A stretch of 64,000 nt of DNA from Mortierella sp. BCC40632 (GCA_011634665.1 WAEK01000002.1:2438501-2502500); one strand, 5' to 3'; shown: positions 11,710 through 24,404, numbered from the stretch's first letter. The notes: generated by a model from the sequence alone, not told the origin. Program-made: numbers and translations.

Positions 11710-14700
11710 TCATGGATTCCAGTTGTGTGAGGGCCCCATCTTGGGCGTTGGAATGTGCGATGAAAGGAGGATGGTACCAGCATCCACACCATTCAACGCC
11801 TGGGCCGTGATTGGCTCCTCTCCAAGAGCCACATCCCGCAACGCAATCATATTCGACGGCAAATCACACACATCCTCAGGTGCCTCCCGGAAAGTGTAAT
11901 GTGTCCCTGCTCGATGAAGGTTCGGGTTCCGCCTGAAATCCTCCTCACGTCGTTTCTCGTATTGTTTGCTATGTTGGAGGGTCTTGACATAAAAGACTCG
12001 TTGGATATCGGCTTGTTGTTGTGGGAGTCGATCACTTCGTGGTAGGTCCGCCACAAATTGAACTCCTCCTGCACCCACTACGCCCGGACCTGTTGGTCCA
12101 CCAGCCCCAGAGCCCACCAGTGGGGGGAGCACTACATTTCCCATGGGAGAGCCATCATCCTTCATCCGATCCTTGATCCGATCCTTGGCTGAGGCTGGAG
12201 TTGAAGGTACTGACATGGCTGTAGGCAAGGGAGAACCCATAGTCATGGTGGGTGAGGGACCATGGCCCACCTTGGGGGTTCTGACTGAAATGTCCTGCAT
12301 TCTAGCATTCTCAGAGATCGAGGAGTGGGGCATGTACGGTGAGCTCGTCATTCGATGTGAATCTGCCATCAACGACGTTGTCGACAACACAGCAGCTGAT
12401 GGACTCTCAGATGCATAGGGTACAATCAAGAACGGCTCGCGGTCCGGTGTCTTGTCCTTGCCCTTGAGCCGCGATTCACGTTCCTTGGGCTTCCCTGCTG
12501 TCGAGTCCCTATTGGGAATATTTCGATTGTTGCTTGCTGGACTGTTGCTATTCCGCCTGAGTGCCTTTTCCCTTTCACCAATGTTCAGCGGCTCCCGCTC
12601 ATAGCTCGATATCCGTCCCAGCTCCTTGTTCCGCCGACTGGGCGAAAGAGCGGAGGCAGCTGTGGTACTTGACATGGCCGATTTGCGATGGTCCACGTTG
12701 TCCCTGTCTCGATCCCTGTCTCTGTCCCTGTCTCTGTCCCTGTCTCGATCCCTGTCTCTGTCCCTTTCTCGATCCCTGTCCCTGTCCCTTTCTCGATCCC
12801 TGTCCCTGTCTCTATCTCGATCCCTGTCCCTGTCTCGATCCCTGTCCCTGTCTCGATCTCGATCCCTTTCCCTATCTCGGTCCCTCTCTCTGTCCCTGTC
12901 TCTTTCCCTGTCTCTTTCCCTGTCTCTTTCCCTATCTCGGTCCCTGTCTCGATCTCGATCCCGGTCCCTGTCGCGATCTCTTTCTCGGTCCCTATCACGA
13001 TCCCGGTCTCTGTCTCGATCTCTGTCCCTGTCCCTATCCCAGTCCCAATCCCGGTCTCTTTCTCGTTCTCTTTCTCGTTCTCGTTCTCGTTCTCTGTCTC
13101 GGTCGCGAGCCCGGTCAGAATTTGAATCGATATGGTACATGCTCAACTTGGATACATTCGGCGAAGGCGTAGGCGAATTGAGACTGTCGCCCGTTCCTAG
13201 GTTTCCCTCCACAACAAGCGGGTCCGAGGATAAGGACGTCCGAAGAGCCCCAAAAGACCGTTGGCGTTGGTGTCGTCGTTTCCGTCGTTGCTTCCTGCAT
13301 CGACAAACCCATATCAATACGAGAGCCAGTATCAGTGCCAGACTGCCTACCCCGATGCCGATGATAGCGCCCAAAGGTAGTGGGAGCTGTGGCTCTGACG
13401 GCGGCTTGGCGGTGGATGCGACTGAAGGTACAAACTGGTTGGTCCACGACCAAGCCGTTGTGTTAATGATGGCGACCTGTGGGTCTGAAAACTGTTTTTC
13501 TCCATTGTAGTTTCCCGTATATCCTAGAAGATGAAAACGATCAATAAATAAAGGGGAGAGGAAGGAGGGGGAAGAAAGGAGGAAGCATTGTCTTTTCGTT
13601 TTAGTATTCCTCCATAGTGAATTTGGATTCGGGCAGTAACATTACCGATTAAATGATTCTAAAAATACAACATGAGAAAAGCAAGCCGACAAAACAAAAA
13701 CAACAAACCTCCAACAATGATCAGCTGGTCGCCGGTCGCCATCTGACAGGCTGCTCCTGCACGTCCGGGCGTAGGACGCTGCGAGATAGAAATGGACCTC
13801 CAGGTCCAAGTATCCGTGTCCAGAATCCAGGAATCACTCAGAGTGCCGTTTTCGCCCGCACCGCCATACATAAACACATTCCCATCTGGAAGGACTACTG
13901 TACAAGGTTCGAGTCGAGGCTGGGGTGGGATAGTGCTCTTGAGCGTATGGCTTGAAACCTCGGCATTGACGCTGTTAACCATGAACCCGGTGTTGAGAGG
14001 TTGGAAGGCCGTAACAGAACCCGTCGTACTCAGGTCCTTACTACCGCCCATGAACAGAACCCGTTTATATTTTGGCAAATAAAGAGTGATGGGTTGTAGT
14101 AGTCCAGGAATTTGGGTGGTGTTCCTCATGGACATGGACCATGCCCAGCCACTAGGAGCCGAGCGTGTGTCGAGGACATTGATCTCGAGCGAGATAGAAT
14201 ATGTAGTGTTGCCGAGGCCATCCTGCTGCGTAACAATCCCGCCAATAAGAACTACTCGGCCCAAGCCCTGGTCACCAGCAATGCCAACCATGGTGCGTGA
14301 GGTCTGAGGGAGGAACGGAGGATTGGAACTTGATGGAGAGAAGGTAGACCAGTTATCAGCGGCTAACTCGTAAATCCCGATGAGCTGATTCGGTACTTGC
14401 CCCAGTCCAGCGACGATCAAGCATTTCTGATCATTTGAAGCTGCGACGTTTGCGCTTGCGACCGAATAGCCTGCCTGATGCTTAGTCCATTGGATCGAGT
14501 CGGTGTAGAAGGGCTTGCTGAGTGAAAGTGATAGTGTCTCGTTGCTAGCTATGTACGGTTGCTGGAGCGAGACGGAGCCCGAGATCAAGTAGAGGGTATC
14601 ATTGATGACGCTGGCGCCGGCATTAAAGCGTGGGGTGTAGTCTCCAGGCTCAGCGCGGACAGGAGGAACGATGATGGGGACGAGCGTCGGGAGATAGAAA

Positions 14701-14864
14701 GCCGAGAGCAATATCAGAGCCGAGTGGTATTGAGCACGCGGGCGCCTCCTCTGCAGGCCATCGGGGGACGGGCGTGGCCGCACGAGGGTGTGGCGATGAA
14801 AAGGAGATTGGCGCAGGAGAGCGGCAAGGCACCGGCGGCGGCGGCTCGGCGGCCGAGGGTCCAT
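11710..14864 (-). CDS. Kelch-repeat single-pass membrane protein with Arg-Asp-repeat cytoplasmic tail
   Basis: Two exons, 14864-13709 and 13523-11710, join in phase to 989 aa. An Arg-rich N terminus is followed by a hydrophobic signal or anchor segment near residues 48-70 ([19 protein letters not shown]). Residues ~75-400 form a kelch / galactose-oxidase-like beta-propeller: repeated Gly-Gly plus Tyr/Trp blades such as [33 protein letters not shown] and LIIVGG. Several Asn-x-Ser/Thr sites suggest an extracellular domain. One transmembrane helix near residue 450 ([17 protein letters not shown]) is followed by a basic stop-transfer stretch ([15 protein letters not shown]). The cytoplasmic tail starts with an exceptional run of about 145 residues of alternating Arg-Asp/Arg-Glu, then a disordered Ser/Pro region, ending PSHNWNP. 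The architecture suggests a surface sensor or adhesion protein; ligand and partner are unknown. Confidence 0.8.
12694..13125 (-). repeat. Coding minisatellite encoding (Arg-Asp/Glu)n
   Basis: Hexamer-based minisatellite inside the kelch gene, with units of the type CGxGAC and CGxGAG on the minus strand. It encodes roughly 70 Arg-Asp or Arg-Glu dipeptides. The third positions of Arg vary while the charge pattern is kept, which suggests selection on the protein rather than simple slippage. The plus strand reads as a long open frame of Leu-Ser or Pro-Val-Ser, which is only its shadow. Confidence 0.85.
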
Positions 14865-15258
14865 CGAGGCCGAGGCGACAGGAGATGGGAAGACGGAGGC
14901 AAGAAGAAGAGGAGCGAGAGTCGATGGTCACACAACAAAAGATGAGATGGGCGCGATCGATTTGGTAATCGAGCAACGCGATGCAGAGAGTTGGGAGGAG
15001 GTTAGTGTGGACCGTTTAGGTCTTGTCGGAGGCGGTGCGGTGTGAGAGTAGGTGGCGTAAGATGGGACGGTGCTGTGTATGTGGAAAAGAATAGTGTGGG
15101 CGGGTGAAAGTTGGAGTGATTGCGGAATGCAAGATGGTTGAGAGCGGAGGCAGCACAGCAGCTGGGCGGGGTCAGGGCGACGACGGGCGGCGGGGCGATG
15201 GCGGGATCGGACGCGGCGGCAACATCTGGCCCAGGGAAGGATCGGATTAATCAGAGAA

Positions 15259-15290
<32 letters not shown>

Positions 15291-15525
15291 AGATGAAGAA
15301 CGAAGCGTGGATGAGAAAGGAAGGAAGGAAGGAAGGGGGGAGGAGAAAAAGGAGAAAAATAATAAAAAAAAAAAAGGGATAGATGGATGGATGATGCGGA
15401 TGATGAAAATAAGGATGATGCATCAATGGAAAGAGAGGGCGCGGGCGAGGCTTTTGTTTGTCTATTCTTTGCAACTTTCTACTTTCTACTATTACTCCTT
15501 CTCCTCCTTCAACCACTCTCTTTCT

Positions 15526-15559
<34 letters not shown>

Positions 15560-16241
15560 ACTCACCACCTCTCTCTCCCACCGTGCTGGTGCCCTGTCTC
15601 CGCCCGAGGGCATCGAAGACAGACAACTCTGCAGTCGCATGTCGCACAGCATGGCCCCCCGCCCGCTCTCTCACTCTCTCACTCTCTCACTCTACTGACC
15701 TTGCCTTGTCTTTGCCTCTGCATTTCTGCGCACCCTGAACCTGCAAAGCTGCAAAGCTGCAAAGCTGCGAAGCTGCGAAGCTGCAAATGTCCATGGAGAC
15801 ATTCATTGCCTAAACTTCTCGATTCCATTTCAGCCATCGCACACCCGGCCCGGCCCTGTATCGGCTGCACAGCCTCACAGCCGCGTGTCATGCTGGTAGT
15901 GTGCGAAACATCCGCACAACCAATTGGGTTTCATCAGACTGACTTCTGAACGGAGACTCAAGCAACCTGAAGAACACAAATGCTGGGGGGTGAGGAGGAT
16001 AGACGATGAGAGAGACCGATTGCGCACAAACAACTCACCCTCGCACATTCACATTCACACCTTCCACACGGGCCGCGAGGATTGCCGTCATGTTCGTCTA
16101 CACCCGCATGCATCTTTATTGCGGTAGCACTGTCATTCTTGTGCCCTTGTCTACTGTATGAATTTGCACAATCCCAAACCTCCTTTTCCCCTCCACCTTC
16201 CTCCCCAACTTCCTCTTCTACCCCAGCCCAGCCCTTTGCTA
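14865..16241. other. Promoter region of the kelch gene and 3' flank of RCE1
   Basis: No gene seen. Contains a poly-A tract near 15260-15289, GA and CT microsatellites (15310-15360, 15528-15560), and a short tandem array of 9-mers near 15744-15788. Both neighbours read on the minus strand, so this is mainly the upstream region of the kelch gene. Confidence 0.5.
15744..15788 (+). repeat. Tandem 9-bp array, GCAAAGCTG-type units
   Basis: Five consecutive 9-mers of the form (G)CAAAGCTG / GCGAAGCTG with one-base variants. Sits about 0.9 kb upstream of the kelch gene start. No function is implied by sequence alone. Confidence 0.7.
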
Positions 16242-17734
16242 TTATTGCCCCACGACCTTGGCCACGGGCCAATAGACAGCGCACAGGCCGTCGCCATACA
16301 GGGCCGGGTGCGTCATCGGGCCAAGCAAGATCCCAAAGAGCACCATACCCGAAACAAACGCTGCAATAATCCATCTCCGCCAATGGCCATAGTATTGGAT
16401 GTTGGACACTTCAGGGAATCCCATCAGATTGCAGAACGTATGACAGATACAGGGAGCCAAGAGACTAGATGTTCGTAGAAAGAGGAAACAGGCAAACCAA
16501 CCAAACAGAGTTGTATAGGTGAACTGCACCAACACCATGACGACTGCTTGGGTAAGGGCTTGCCGTGTCCGTCCTCGCTTGACATAGGCCTCGTACGCGT
16601 GATGGAGATGTGCTTGATCAAGACAAGAGAGAAAAAGAAAGAAAGAGAAGACAAGAGACAGAGAGCACATGTCCAAAGAACCATTTGGCAGAGTCAGTAC
16701 TCCTGGTCAAGTATATTACAACAGGTCCACGCATAGTCGCGAGGGGCAGTGCAGATGTGTGCTCAAAGAACAAAAAAAAAAAAAAAAAAAGTTGTTTGTT
16801 GTGGGTATTATTATTATGATCGCACACAAAACAGTTAGATCTCTTTTGGCTGTTGTTGGTGTTACATTGAGATCCACTCACTCACCCGCCCACCCACACC
16901 ACCAACATCAATTACCAATGCCAAATACAAAGGGCAGGCCGAAAACCATCCCTTTCAAGGACGCTCCTGAACAGGCTGTGATCGCTGCCATGCACCCCCG
17001 AAATATGAACTCTTCCGAAATCGGCCCCTAGAAAAAATACAAAAAAGCACGACAAAAATAGAATCAGCTCTAGAGTGTGAATAAATGTGCCGATAACCAA
17101 AAAAAAAAGCGCGAGATTTGCTTGGCATGTCGCTTTGGTCTCTCGGCCATACATACCACAATATAGTTTCGTGTGCTGATCAAGTCCCATTCTCCTTGCC
17201 AGGGCATAATCCATCGCTGCCTCAGTTGAAACGGAAGCTCCTGATCAATGTAGAGCATTAGCAGTGGCCCCATAAATAAGATCGCGACCAACAACAAGGG
17301 CACGACTATGTGAGTCAACACCGAGGCCACACTGACGCATGGTACAGACAATCCAAGAAGTCGGAAGAATAGTTGAAGTCGAACCCAGAATGACTAGCCA
17401 AGAAAAGGGTTGATAGGACTGATTAGTTGCAACGAGAAACAGGAATAAAAAAAAAAAAGGTCAAACATACTGCTTCTGCTGGGATGGCCCCTGTGGCACT
17501 AAGGATCAGCCCAAGAGAAATGGGAATAAGCACCGACGACAAGGCGATACCCTTGAACCGTTGTACGATCACAAGAGGGTGGTTCCGATCCAGCGGTGCA
17601 TCCTGTGGGTTCGCTGGAGTCTTGTCGGCACCAGTGATGGGGAAAACATACAGTGAAAACACAAAAAAGAACGTGGAGGCAACACAAAAAAGACCAGCTC
17701 CCCACGAGGGCAGAGTCGGTATGTAGGCGATCAT
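16242..17734 (-). CDS. RCE1: CAAX prenyl protease 2 (Rce1, ABI/CPBP family)
   Basis: Endoplasmic-reticulum membrane protease that removes the C-terminal -aaX tripeptide from prenylated CaaX proteins such as Ras and Rho before carboxyl methylation. Exons 17734-17471, 17393-17157, 17027-16916 and 16612-16242 join in phase to 327 aa, close to the usual eukaryotic length (~300-330). Catalytic signature GPISEEFIFRGCM (paired Glu followed by Phe-x-x-Arg) is in exon 3; the second motif GIAHLHHAYEAY spans the exon 3/4 junction and supplies a catalytic His; the third motif HTFCNLMGFP is in exon 4. At least seven hydrophobic segments are visible, beginning with the N-terminal LFCVASTFFFVFSLYVFP. The exons joined by phase reproduce all three conserved motifs uninterrupted, so the splice model is reliable. 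Confidence 0.93.
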
Positions 17735-18419
<685 letters not shown>

Positions 18420-20222
18420 TCACTGAGGATCCTCTTCGATCTCATCGACTTCTTCGGCATCGTCTCCGTAAATGCACCGGAGAAGGATAGCCACAGCACC
18501 TTCCACGCCTCTCAATTGTATCAGACGAACAAAATGCGTCGGAATAGTATCTAATATCGATCGTTCGTCTGCTTGTCTCCCTACAAAGGCCAGACCATAG
18601 CCATGACAGTCAACGTTGGCATGGATGCATTAGTGGTCTCTTACACTTTCACCATCTCTAATATAACAAAGCTTCCTCTTAACTTACATTTTTTGGGCAT
18701 TCTTGGTAAAAGCTGTATCTGAGGGACTATCTTGCCTTCAGGCGTTGCATTGATGATCCAGCTCAGGACAAGATCCGGGTCATTTTTTCTGTATAAAAAA
18801 AAAGTGAGCATTGAAAAGGTTGAGAAAAACTTCCCTCAAGACAACATCAGCTACATCTCTTAGCATCGTCATTAAAGTTGGAAACAAGTAGCCGCTGCAC
18901 TTGCCTAGGGCCCGAGAAGGTTAACACTTGAGTGCTAGAACTAATAGTTGGTATAGATTCCGATTGGCCGCCCTCACTTCCTTGAACAACATTTTCAATA
19001 GCATGGTTGTTTTTTACGAGTCCCGGGAATCGCTCTGTCAGGACACCCATCAGCTTCCGGCGGTCAGAATCCATTTGGGCATACTGGTAAAAAGTCTGAA
19101 AGAATGGCATTAGCTGCCGATCTTGTGAAGCCCTATGATTGAAAGCGAAAATGTCAAAAAAAAAAAAAAAAAAGGGGGGGGGGGATGGTACTTGTTGGCC
19201 ACGGTATTGGATACGGAACCAATAAACCAGAATAACCTACTTATCCAGATATCCCTCGAGTTCTGAATGTGCGCTATGTGCAACTTTGATCCGCAACTCA
19301 TCCACAGCCAACTCAGGTTCGCAGACCGTGAACTTCACATCAAATTCCTGCAAGAAGCAATGTCCAATAAACTGGTATTCTCGCGACGTAACACCGTCTT
19401 TGGTTGCGGAACGAATTCGGTTTTGAATGGACGTGAACGAGATTTTGGTGAAATTCTGGAGTCTTTGGACCTAGAAAGATGAGAGGGGGAAAGGAGCCGA
19501 GTCGATTAGTATATTGGCTGCCTATAGTCAAGGTACCATGGTCATTGGAAACGATTACCCTTACCATATCTACATCTATACTAGCAGGTGTGTTGGAGAG
19601 CGGTCCACGTTGCTGTCCTGCCTGTGTGTTGCTTGAACCACTCTCTCTATTCGCGGTGTCCGTGAGACTCAGCTGGTTGATACTGCCCAGTATGACTCTA
19701 AGTAAAAGCACCATACCATTAGTCTTTGCAAGTAGGATCTTTTCAATCTCGATCATGAGGGGGCAGGAGTGGGAAAGTATACCTCATCTCTTTGGCATCC
19801 GTCTCTTGGACCTTCTGATGTCTCTCCAGAGCAGAAGACACTGCTCTCTCCCGTCGACGCTTGACCGACTCGAGCTTTGCCTCAAGTCGATCCACCTCAG
19901 TCGTCATATTACGAAGCTGTTCCAGAAGAGAGCTCTTTTCGACATTCAGATCGCCTTCGACCAACATGGAGCTGCGCGACGATGACGACTCATGAGGATT
20001 CAAATGTCCGTCAAGTTCTGAAGGTGTGAATCCGAGCATAGGCTCTTCAAATTGATTGGAGGACAATGTAGCATCCCAGGAGGAGCCAAAGGGTGTGAAT
20101 GGACCAGTAGGCTCTGTGAATAGTCGACCAAAAGCCATCCCTTGATCAGAAGCCATCCTTGCAAAGTTTCCTGTAGCCTCCCCCTCCTGCTGGAATCCCT
20201 TCATCCTGTCATTGCTGAACAT
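18420..20222 (-). CDS. Centromere protein P (CENP-P / Ctf19-type) kinetochore subunit
   Basis: Probable inner-kinetochore (CCAN, CENP-O/P/Q/R/U complex) subunit. Six exons, 20222-19783, 19697-19565, 19470-19241, 19132-18905, 18788-18688 and 18580-18420, join in phase to 430 aa. Residues ~90-150 are a coiled coil (EKSSLLEQLRNMTTEVDRLE). The C-terminal half matches the animal CENP-P RWD-like layout: a FTKISFTSIQNR strand, then FIGHCFLQEFDVKF, SELEGYLDKAS leading into MPFFQTFYQYAQ with DRRKLMG and RFPGLV, then PDLVLSWIINATPEGKIVPQ and a terminal helix HFVRLIQLRGVEGAVAILL. Order and spacing agree with the vertebrate protein over its whole length, with a longer N terminus here. Intron 4 uses a GC-AG donor (AG|GCAAGT), the only choice that keeps frame. 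The family call is from memory of the pattern; an HMM search should confirm it. Confidence 0.85.
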
Positions 20223-20920
20223 TTACAGTCAAGAGTCTGAGGCTGAAATGGCCAGGGCGAGCGAGAGAGTGTGTGTGTTTGTGCTAGAGAAAAGAGAAGA
20301 GAATGAAGCACGGTGGCAAAAACACTGGAGAAAAGGGGTTCTAAGGTTCTATCCCCCAACGCCTTTGAACGCTCATCACGTGTAGGAACGAAGGGCATTC
20401 TCAAGTCCTGTTCGCAATTTTAGCATTAAATGTCCACGCTCCATGTCGCTGTCTTTCTCTTCGTTGCGCTGCGCTCTCCCCAAATCCTCTACCCATCGGG
20501 CCTTTCCGATTCTCTCTTTCTCTCCTATCTCCTGTCTGCAGTTTAGCTCTGCTTCCCGTCTGGCGTACCATTGGACGGACGGCTGATTCGCAGGCTAATT
20601 CGCGGGCCGATTCGCAGTCCACAGACATGATTCATCTCTTCGGGACCTGAAGGTCTCCAGCTGCAGGCCCAGCTCATTTCCGTCTTTTTGCCTCCTTCAC
20701 CCTCAATTATCTCTGTCTCGCTCTCTTTCTCTTTCTCTCTCCCTTTTTACTCTCATACGCTACCACTTCCTCCTCCTGCTTCTTCCGGCCTGTTCTCCAG
20801 CACGCTCTCTTCTTGCTCTCCGCCCTGGTCGGCCCATCCTATTTTCCGTCACCGCTGCCGCCGTCGCCTTCCCACATCCCAGAGCCAAGCTCCTTGCCCT
20901 CCTCGCTCTCACCTCCTCCA
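20223..20920. promoter_or_regulatory. Divergent promoter between CENP-P and the PL14 gene
   Basis: About 700 bp between two outward-facing start codons. The half nearest the PL14 gene is pyrimidine-rich on the plus strand (20690-20900), typical of a fungal leader. No specific factor site is claimed. Confidence 0.5.
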
Positions 20921-22252
20921 ATGGACATAAGACCATACTCCTCCCATACATCGGCGTCGATCAGTGCCAGCACTGTCTCGTTCAGAGTGGGTATGCTCCA
21001 ACTCCTTATCCTCTTACTCATCCAGAACCCCAGCCGAGGATCTATCACTGGTGTCGCTGCCGCTGCCACTAGCACTCCACTGACTCGAGAACAGATCTAT
21101 GCACAGGCAGGACTTGTCCAAGACTGGGTCGCACCCATGCCCAGTACTTCTCTAGTTGCAGCAGGAGTAGACACCGCTGGGAATGTAAACACGGGTGAAA
21201 AGTTCATCGTCCACAACTGGTTTACGACCTTTCATACCATTCAAATCGGAGGAAACGATCTATCCTTTGTAAACGATCCATTCAGTGGTCTCGTGTCGAT
21301 TGCAGCTCGCAACGCATCGGATTTAGTCCTCCAGGTCAACTATCCGAAAGGGTCATTTACACCCTCGATTGGACCGGTCCCAGGCGGCGCTCACTTTTAT
21401 TCCAAACCCTTTGGAGACAAGACGCCGTTTTCCAAGATGTTGGTCAGCTATGATGTTGGCTTCCCAAACGGGTTTGATTGGGTCCTTGGTGGCAAGCTTC
21501 CAGGCGCTTATGGAGGAACCCCCTACGACGGCTGCTCAGGGGGAATCCAATCCACAGGAGCCAATTGCTTGACCATGCGTCTCATGTGGCGAGCAGGTGG
21601 AATCGGAGAAGGTAAAACGAGAGGGTTAATATATTAGGACAGCCATGAGCACCTTTTTTATGCGTGCGTGTTATGTGTGTGTGTGCGTTTTTTTTTAGTC
21701 CAGTCAAAGACACCAGTAAGCTGATAGCGTATTTGCGTCTTTTTTTTCCCCTCAGCCTATGCATATGTTCCTGCAGACCCAGACTCCAAGTTTTGTAAGG
21801 ACCCTCAAGTTCTTTGTAACGACCAATATGGCAAGTCCATTGGCAGAGGCCTGATTTACTTTCAACCTGGAACCTGGACACGACTCGATATCTTGATGGA
21901 ACTCAATGAGCCAGCAGGCAATAGCAACGGCACTTTACAAATCTATCTCAACGGCGTTCTGGCTGTGAACCAGCACAACATTCCCTATCGTAGTGTAGGC
22001 ATGGTAGGATTCCAGGGGCTATTGTTTTCATCCTTCTTTGGAGGCTCGGACCCAAGTTATGCATCACCGATGAATCAAAACGTGTATTTTCGAAACATTC
22101 GCCTAAGTGTTGGCGCGCCAGCCAAGCTCTACGAAGGAACCGGCGTCAATGGCTCGAGTCGCATGATCGACACACACACCCTCTCCTTGCTACGGACCAG
22201 TGCGGTCGCCATCGCAATAGCCACGCTATTCCTCTTTTCTTTTGTTGCTTGA
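20921..22252 (+). CDS. Secreted, probably GPI-anchored, polysaccharide lyase family 14-like protein
   Basis: Predicted extracellular polysaccharide lyase of the PL14 type (alginate/glucuronan-like beta-jelly-roll). Exons 20921-21611 and 21756-22252 join in phase to 395 aa. A hydrophobic segment MLQLLILLLIQ begins at residue ~25, so the true start may be the internal Met at 20993, which would give a standard signal peptide. Family features: KMLVSYDVGFPNGFDWVLGG, KLPGAYGG, a Cys-rich turn CSGG...CLTMRLMWRAGGIGE, then AYAYVP, the Lys/Tyr segment QYGKSIGRG, FQPGTWTRLDILMELN, LQIYLNGVLA, and FSSFFGGSDPSYASP. The C terminus has a small-residue site (GVNGSSRM) followed by a hydrophobic tail (AIAIATLFLFSFVA), consistent with a GPI signal. 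Substrate cannot be read from sequence; fungal homologues are often annotated as glucuronan or alginate lyase-like. Confidence 0.85.
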
Positions 22253-22784
22253 AGCAGAGCTCATTGTTTATTCATCGAATCCATACGGCTGCTATTTCGA
22301 CTCGTTACATTTATTTTACTTAATCTAATTGATAGACTACTGGGATACAGGATCCAACACCAAAAAAAAAAAGGCGGCTGTGTCTTTTGCAGAGCAAAGA
22401 CGTTTCCGCACCGATGAATAAAACCTCTAACGAGCTTATAGAGAGGGGAGGGAGGGGATGTGAAGAATGCACTTTTTAATACAGAAAAGACCCTATTCGA
22501 GCTTGGATAGCTGATAGAGGGTTGGGGGCGACTCTAGTTACCCTGTAGATGAGCAAAATGTTTTTTTTTTTTTGTTAACGAGGGTCCCACGTGGGTATGC
22601 AGAGTTTATGGAATACCGGGGTTACTGCCCCATTATCACTTGGGCCACAACGGAATCTAACCCTGCAAACAAACACTAAATAGTTCTACCTAATGTCCGA
22701 ATACTCTGCTCGCCATCACCCATGTCGCATGAGTAGTCGTAATACCAGCTCCCTGCGCGGCCTGTTGCGCTCATTCGTCGTCTT
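22253..22784. other. 3' flank of the PL14 gene, start of the transposon island
   Basis: No gene seen. Contains short A and T homopolymers near 22362 and 22561. Marks the shift from gene space to decayed repeat sequence. Confidence 0.5.
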
Positions 22785-24204
22785 TTAGCCCTCTTGGTCC
22801 GTCGCTGACACTTTTCCCAACTCCATTACCTCCAGCTTCCTCTTTCTAAGGTAGTACTCATGTGCACTGCGATCTGCTTCGTCGTATGTCTCCTTGAGGT
22901 TCGGCTTCTGCCTCAGCAGATTGTTCAAGTCGGAGAAATCTTCACAGCTACCACGATGTCCGTCAGCACCGCTGCGTTTGCTCGCCGCAAAGACTCTTAT
23001 CGACTCTTCCCAATCCACCGTAGTGTCACGCCGTTGACCCAGATCTGCCCCCGATCGAATAATTCGATGTCCTCAATGAACCTGCTGGCTATGTACTTTA
23101 TAAATTGGACAGGACCTGTACCCCTGCAAGGCACAACACATGCAATGATGCCGATGGAGGAGCGTATGGACGTACATGCCGGCCACCACTAGATCCGCAA
23201 CAATGCGCCCGTTGCTCCATTTTTTTTCTCCGCCACAAATCATTAGACTTAGATATAGTGTTTTTCATCCGCATAACAGTCGCAAGGAAGTCCCAGTCTT
23301 CGATCAAACTAACTCGCATCAAAGCTCTGCCCAGCTCTGCAAAAAGCTTTGTAAGCCAGCACTAGGCACATTTTCGGGGCCTTTCATCCAGAACCATTCC
23401 AACACTTTCCAGAGTTTCTGCTCTTACAACATCTACCGTCAAGGAACAAGGCTGTACTCTTAGGAATAAAGGACAAGATAGACAGGAAAATAGTTTACTG
23501 CAGACTGACGGGAAAAGGGGAGGGGAGGGGCGTCCTTTTATGTTACTGAGATCTACACTTAAGCTTTTCATAATGTCAGAAAAATGAATTAAGTCTTTCA
23601 TCCGAGATGGGGCGACAATCTGTGTCTCTGGTAATGAGTCGAGATCTTCACCTGTGGTTGTATCTTTATCAGGCTCGTAAGTTGGAGGTATTTTTGCTTC
23701 CCTCTCGCTTCCAGTATCAGAGTCATCAATTATTTCTATGATGGGAAAAGCTGAAAGGACGATTCATGATGATAATACTCGACAACCACGAGTTGATTCT
23801 ATCTGATCGATTCTCGCCATCATCTGAGTCTTCAGTCGCCTTCAAGTCGAACCAGTATATTTTGAATCCAGAGATGGTCTCTTTGACACTAGCCTTCTGG
23901 GCGATTACTGCCGCCTCCTTGGCAACAGTTACGGAGTTTGTCAATGGCCTCTTATCTGCAACCCAAAGGGCATGTCGCTCCCAAAAAATACTCTCATATC
24001 GTTTCCGGGAAAGCTTGTATGCTTTCTGAAGCTTGTCTCGTCAAACTGGGGCTGATAAGCGACGAGAATGCTTCATTTGCAGTTTCCTTGTCATCAAGGT
24101 TAAACTTCCTCACAAAGTTGGAGAATGACAAATACTCCTTTTTAGGCTTCTTGTCAACAGCCCATGCCAAAACAAAGTGCAGTAGTTATAGAATGCGCTG
24201 CTAG
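22785..24204 (-). pseudogene. Decayed protein-coding gene, family not recognised
   Basis: Colinear coding fragments on the minus strand in shifting frames. Near 24190-24010 a frame reads LSFSNFVRKFNLDDKETANE and continues to SPSLTRQASESIQAF before a stop. At 23944-23770 another reads VKETISGFKIYWFDLKATED. At 23690-23580 there is an acidic stretch, and at 23120-22785 a frame with GQIWVNGVTLRWIGKS and then the open tail ending KVSATDQEG. Charge pattern and lack of low complexity argue that these were once coding, but stops and frameshifts separate them and no start or splice model rescues the whole. I do not recognise the family. Confidence 0.45.
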
Positions 24205-24404
24205 AAGGGTGGTGGTGAGAAAGAGAATACCAAGGTTACTGGCTGCTATACTATCACAATAGCTACTGCAAGGCTTAGAAACAATATCTACAGAATGTGT
24301 AGCATATATCATGTAACCATACCACTGGAGACCACCATCGTCGCAGCCACCTCCCGGTCGGCAGGGAACAGAATTACTCTGATGCACCTGCTGGACCTAA
24401 AGAG

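Noticed and set aside
12561..13172. Plus-strand open frames opposite the Arg-Asp repeat
   Set aside because: Antisense shadow of the minisatellite; the minus-strand frame continues into a transmembrane kelch protein.
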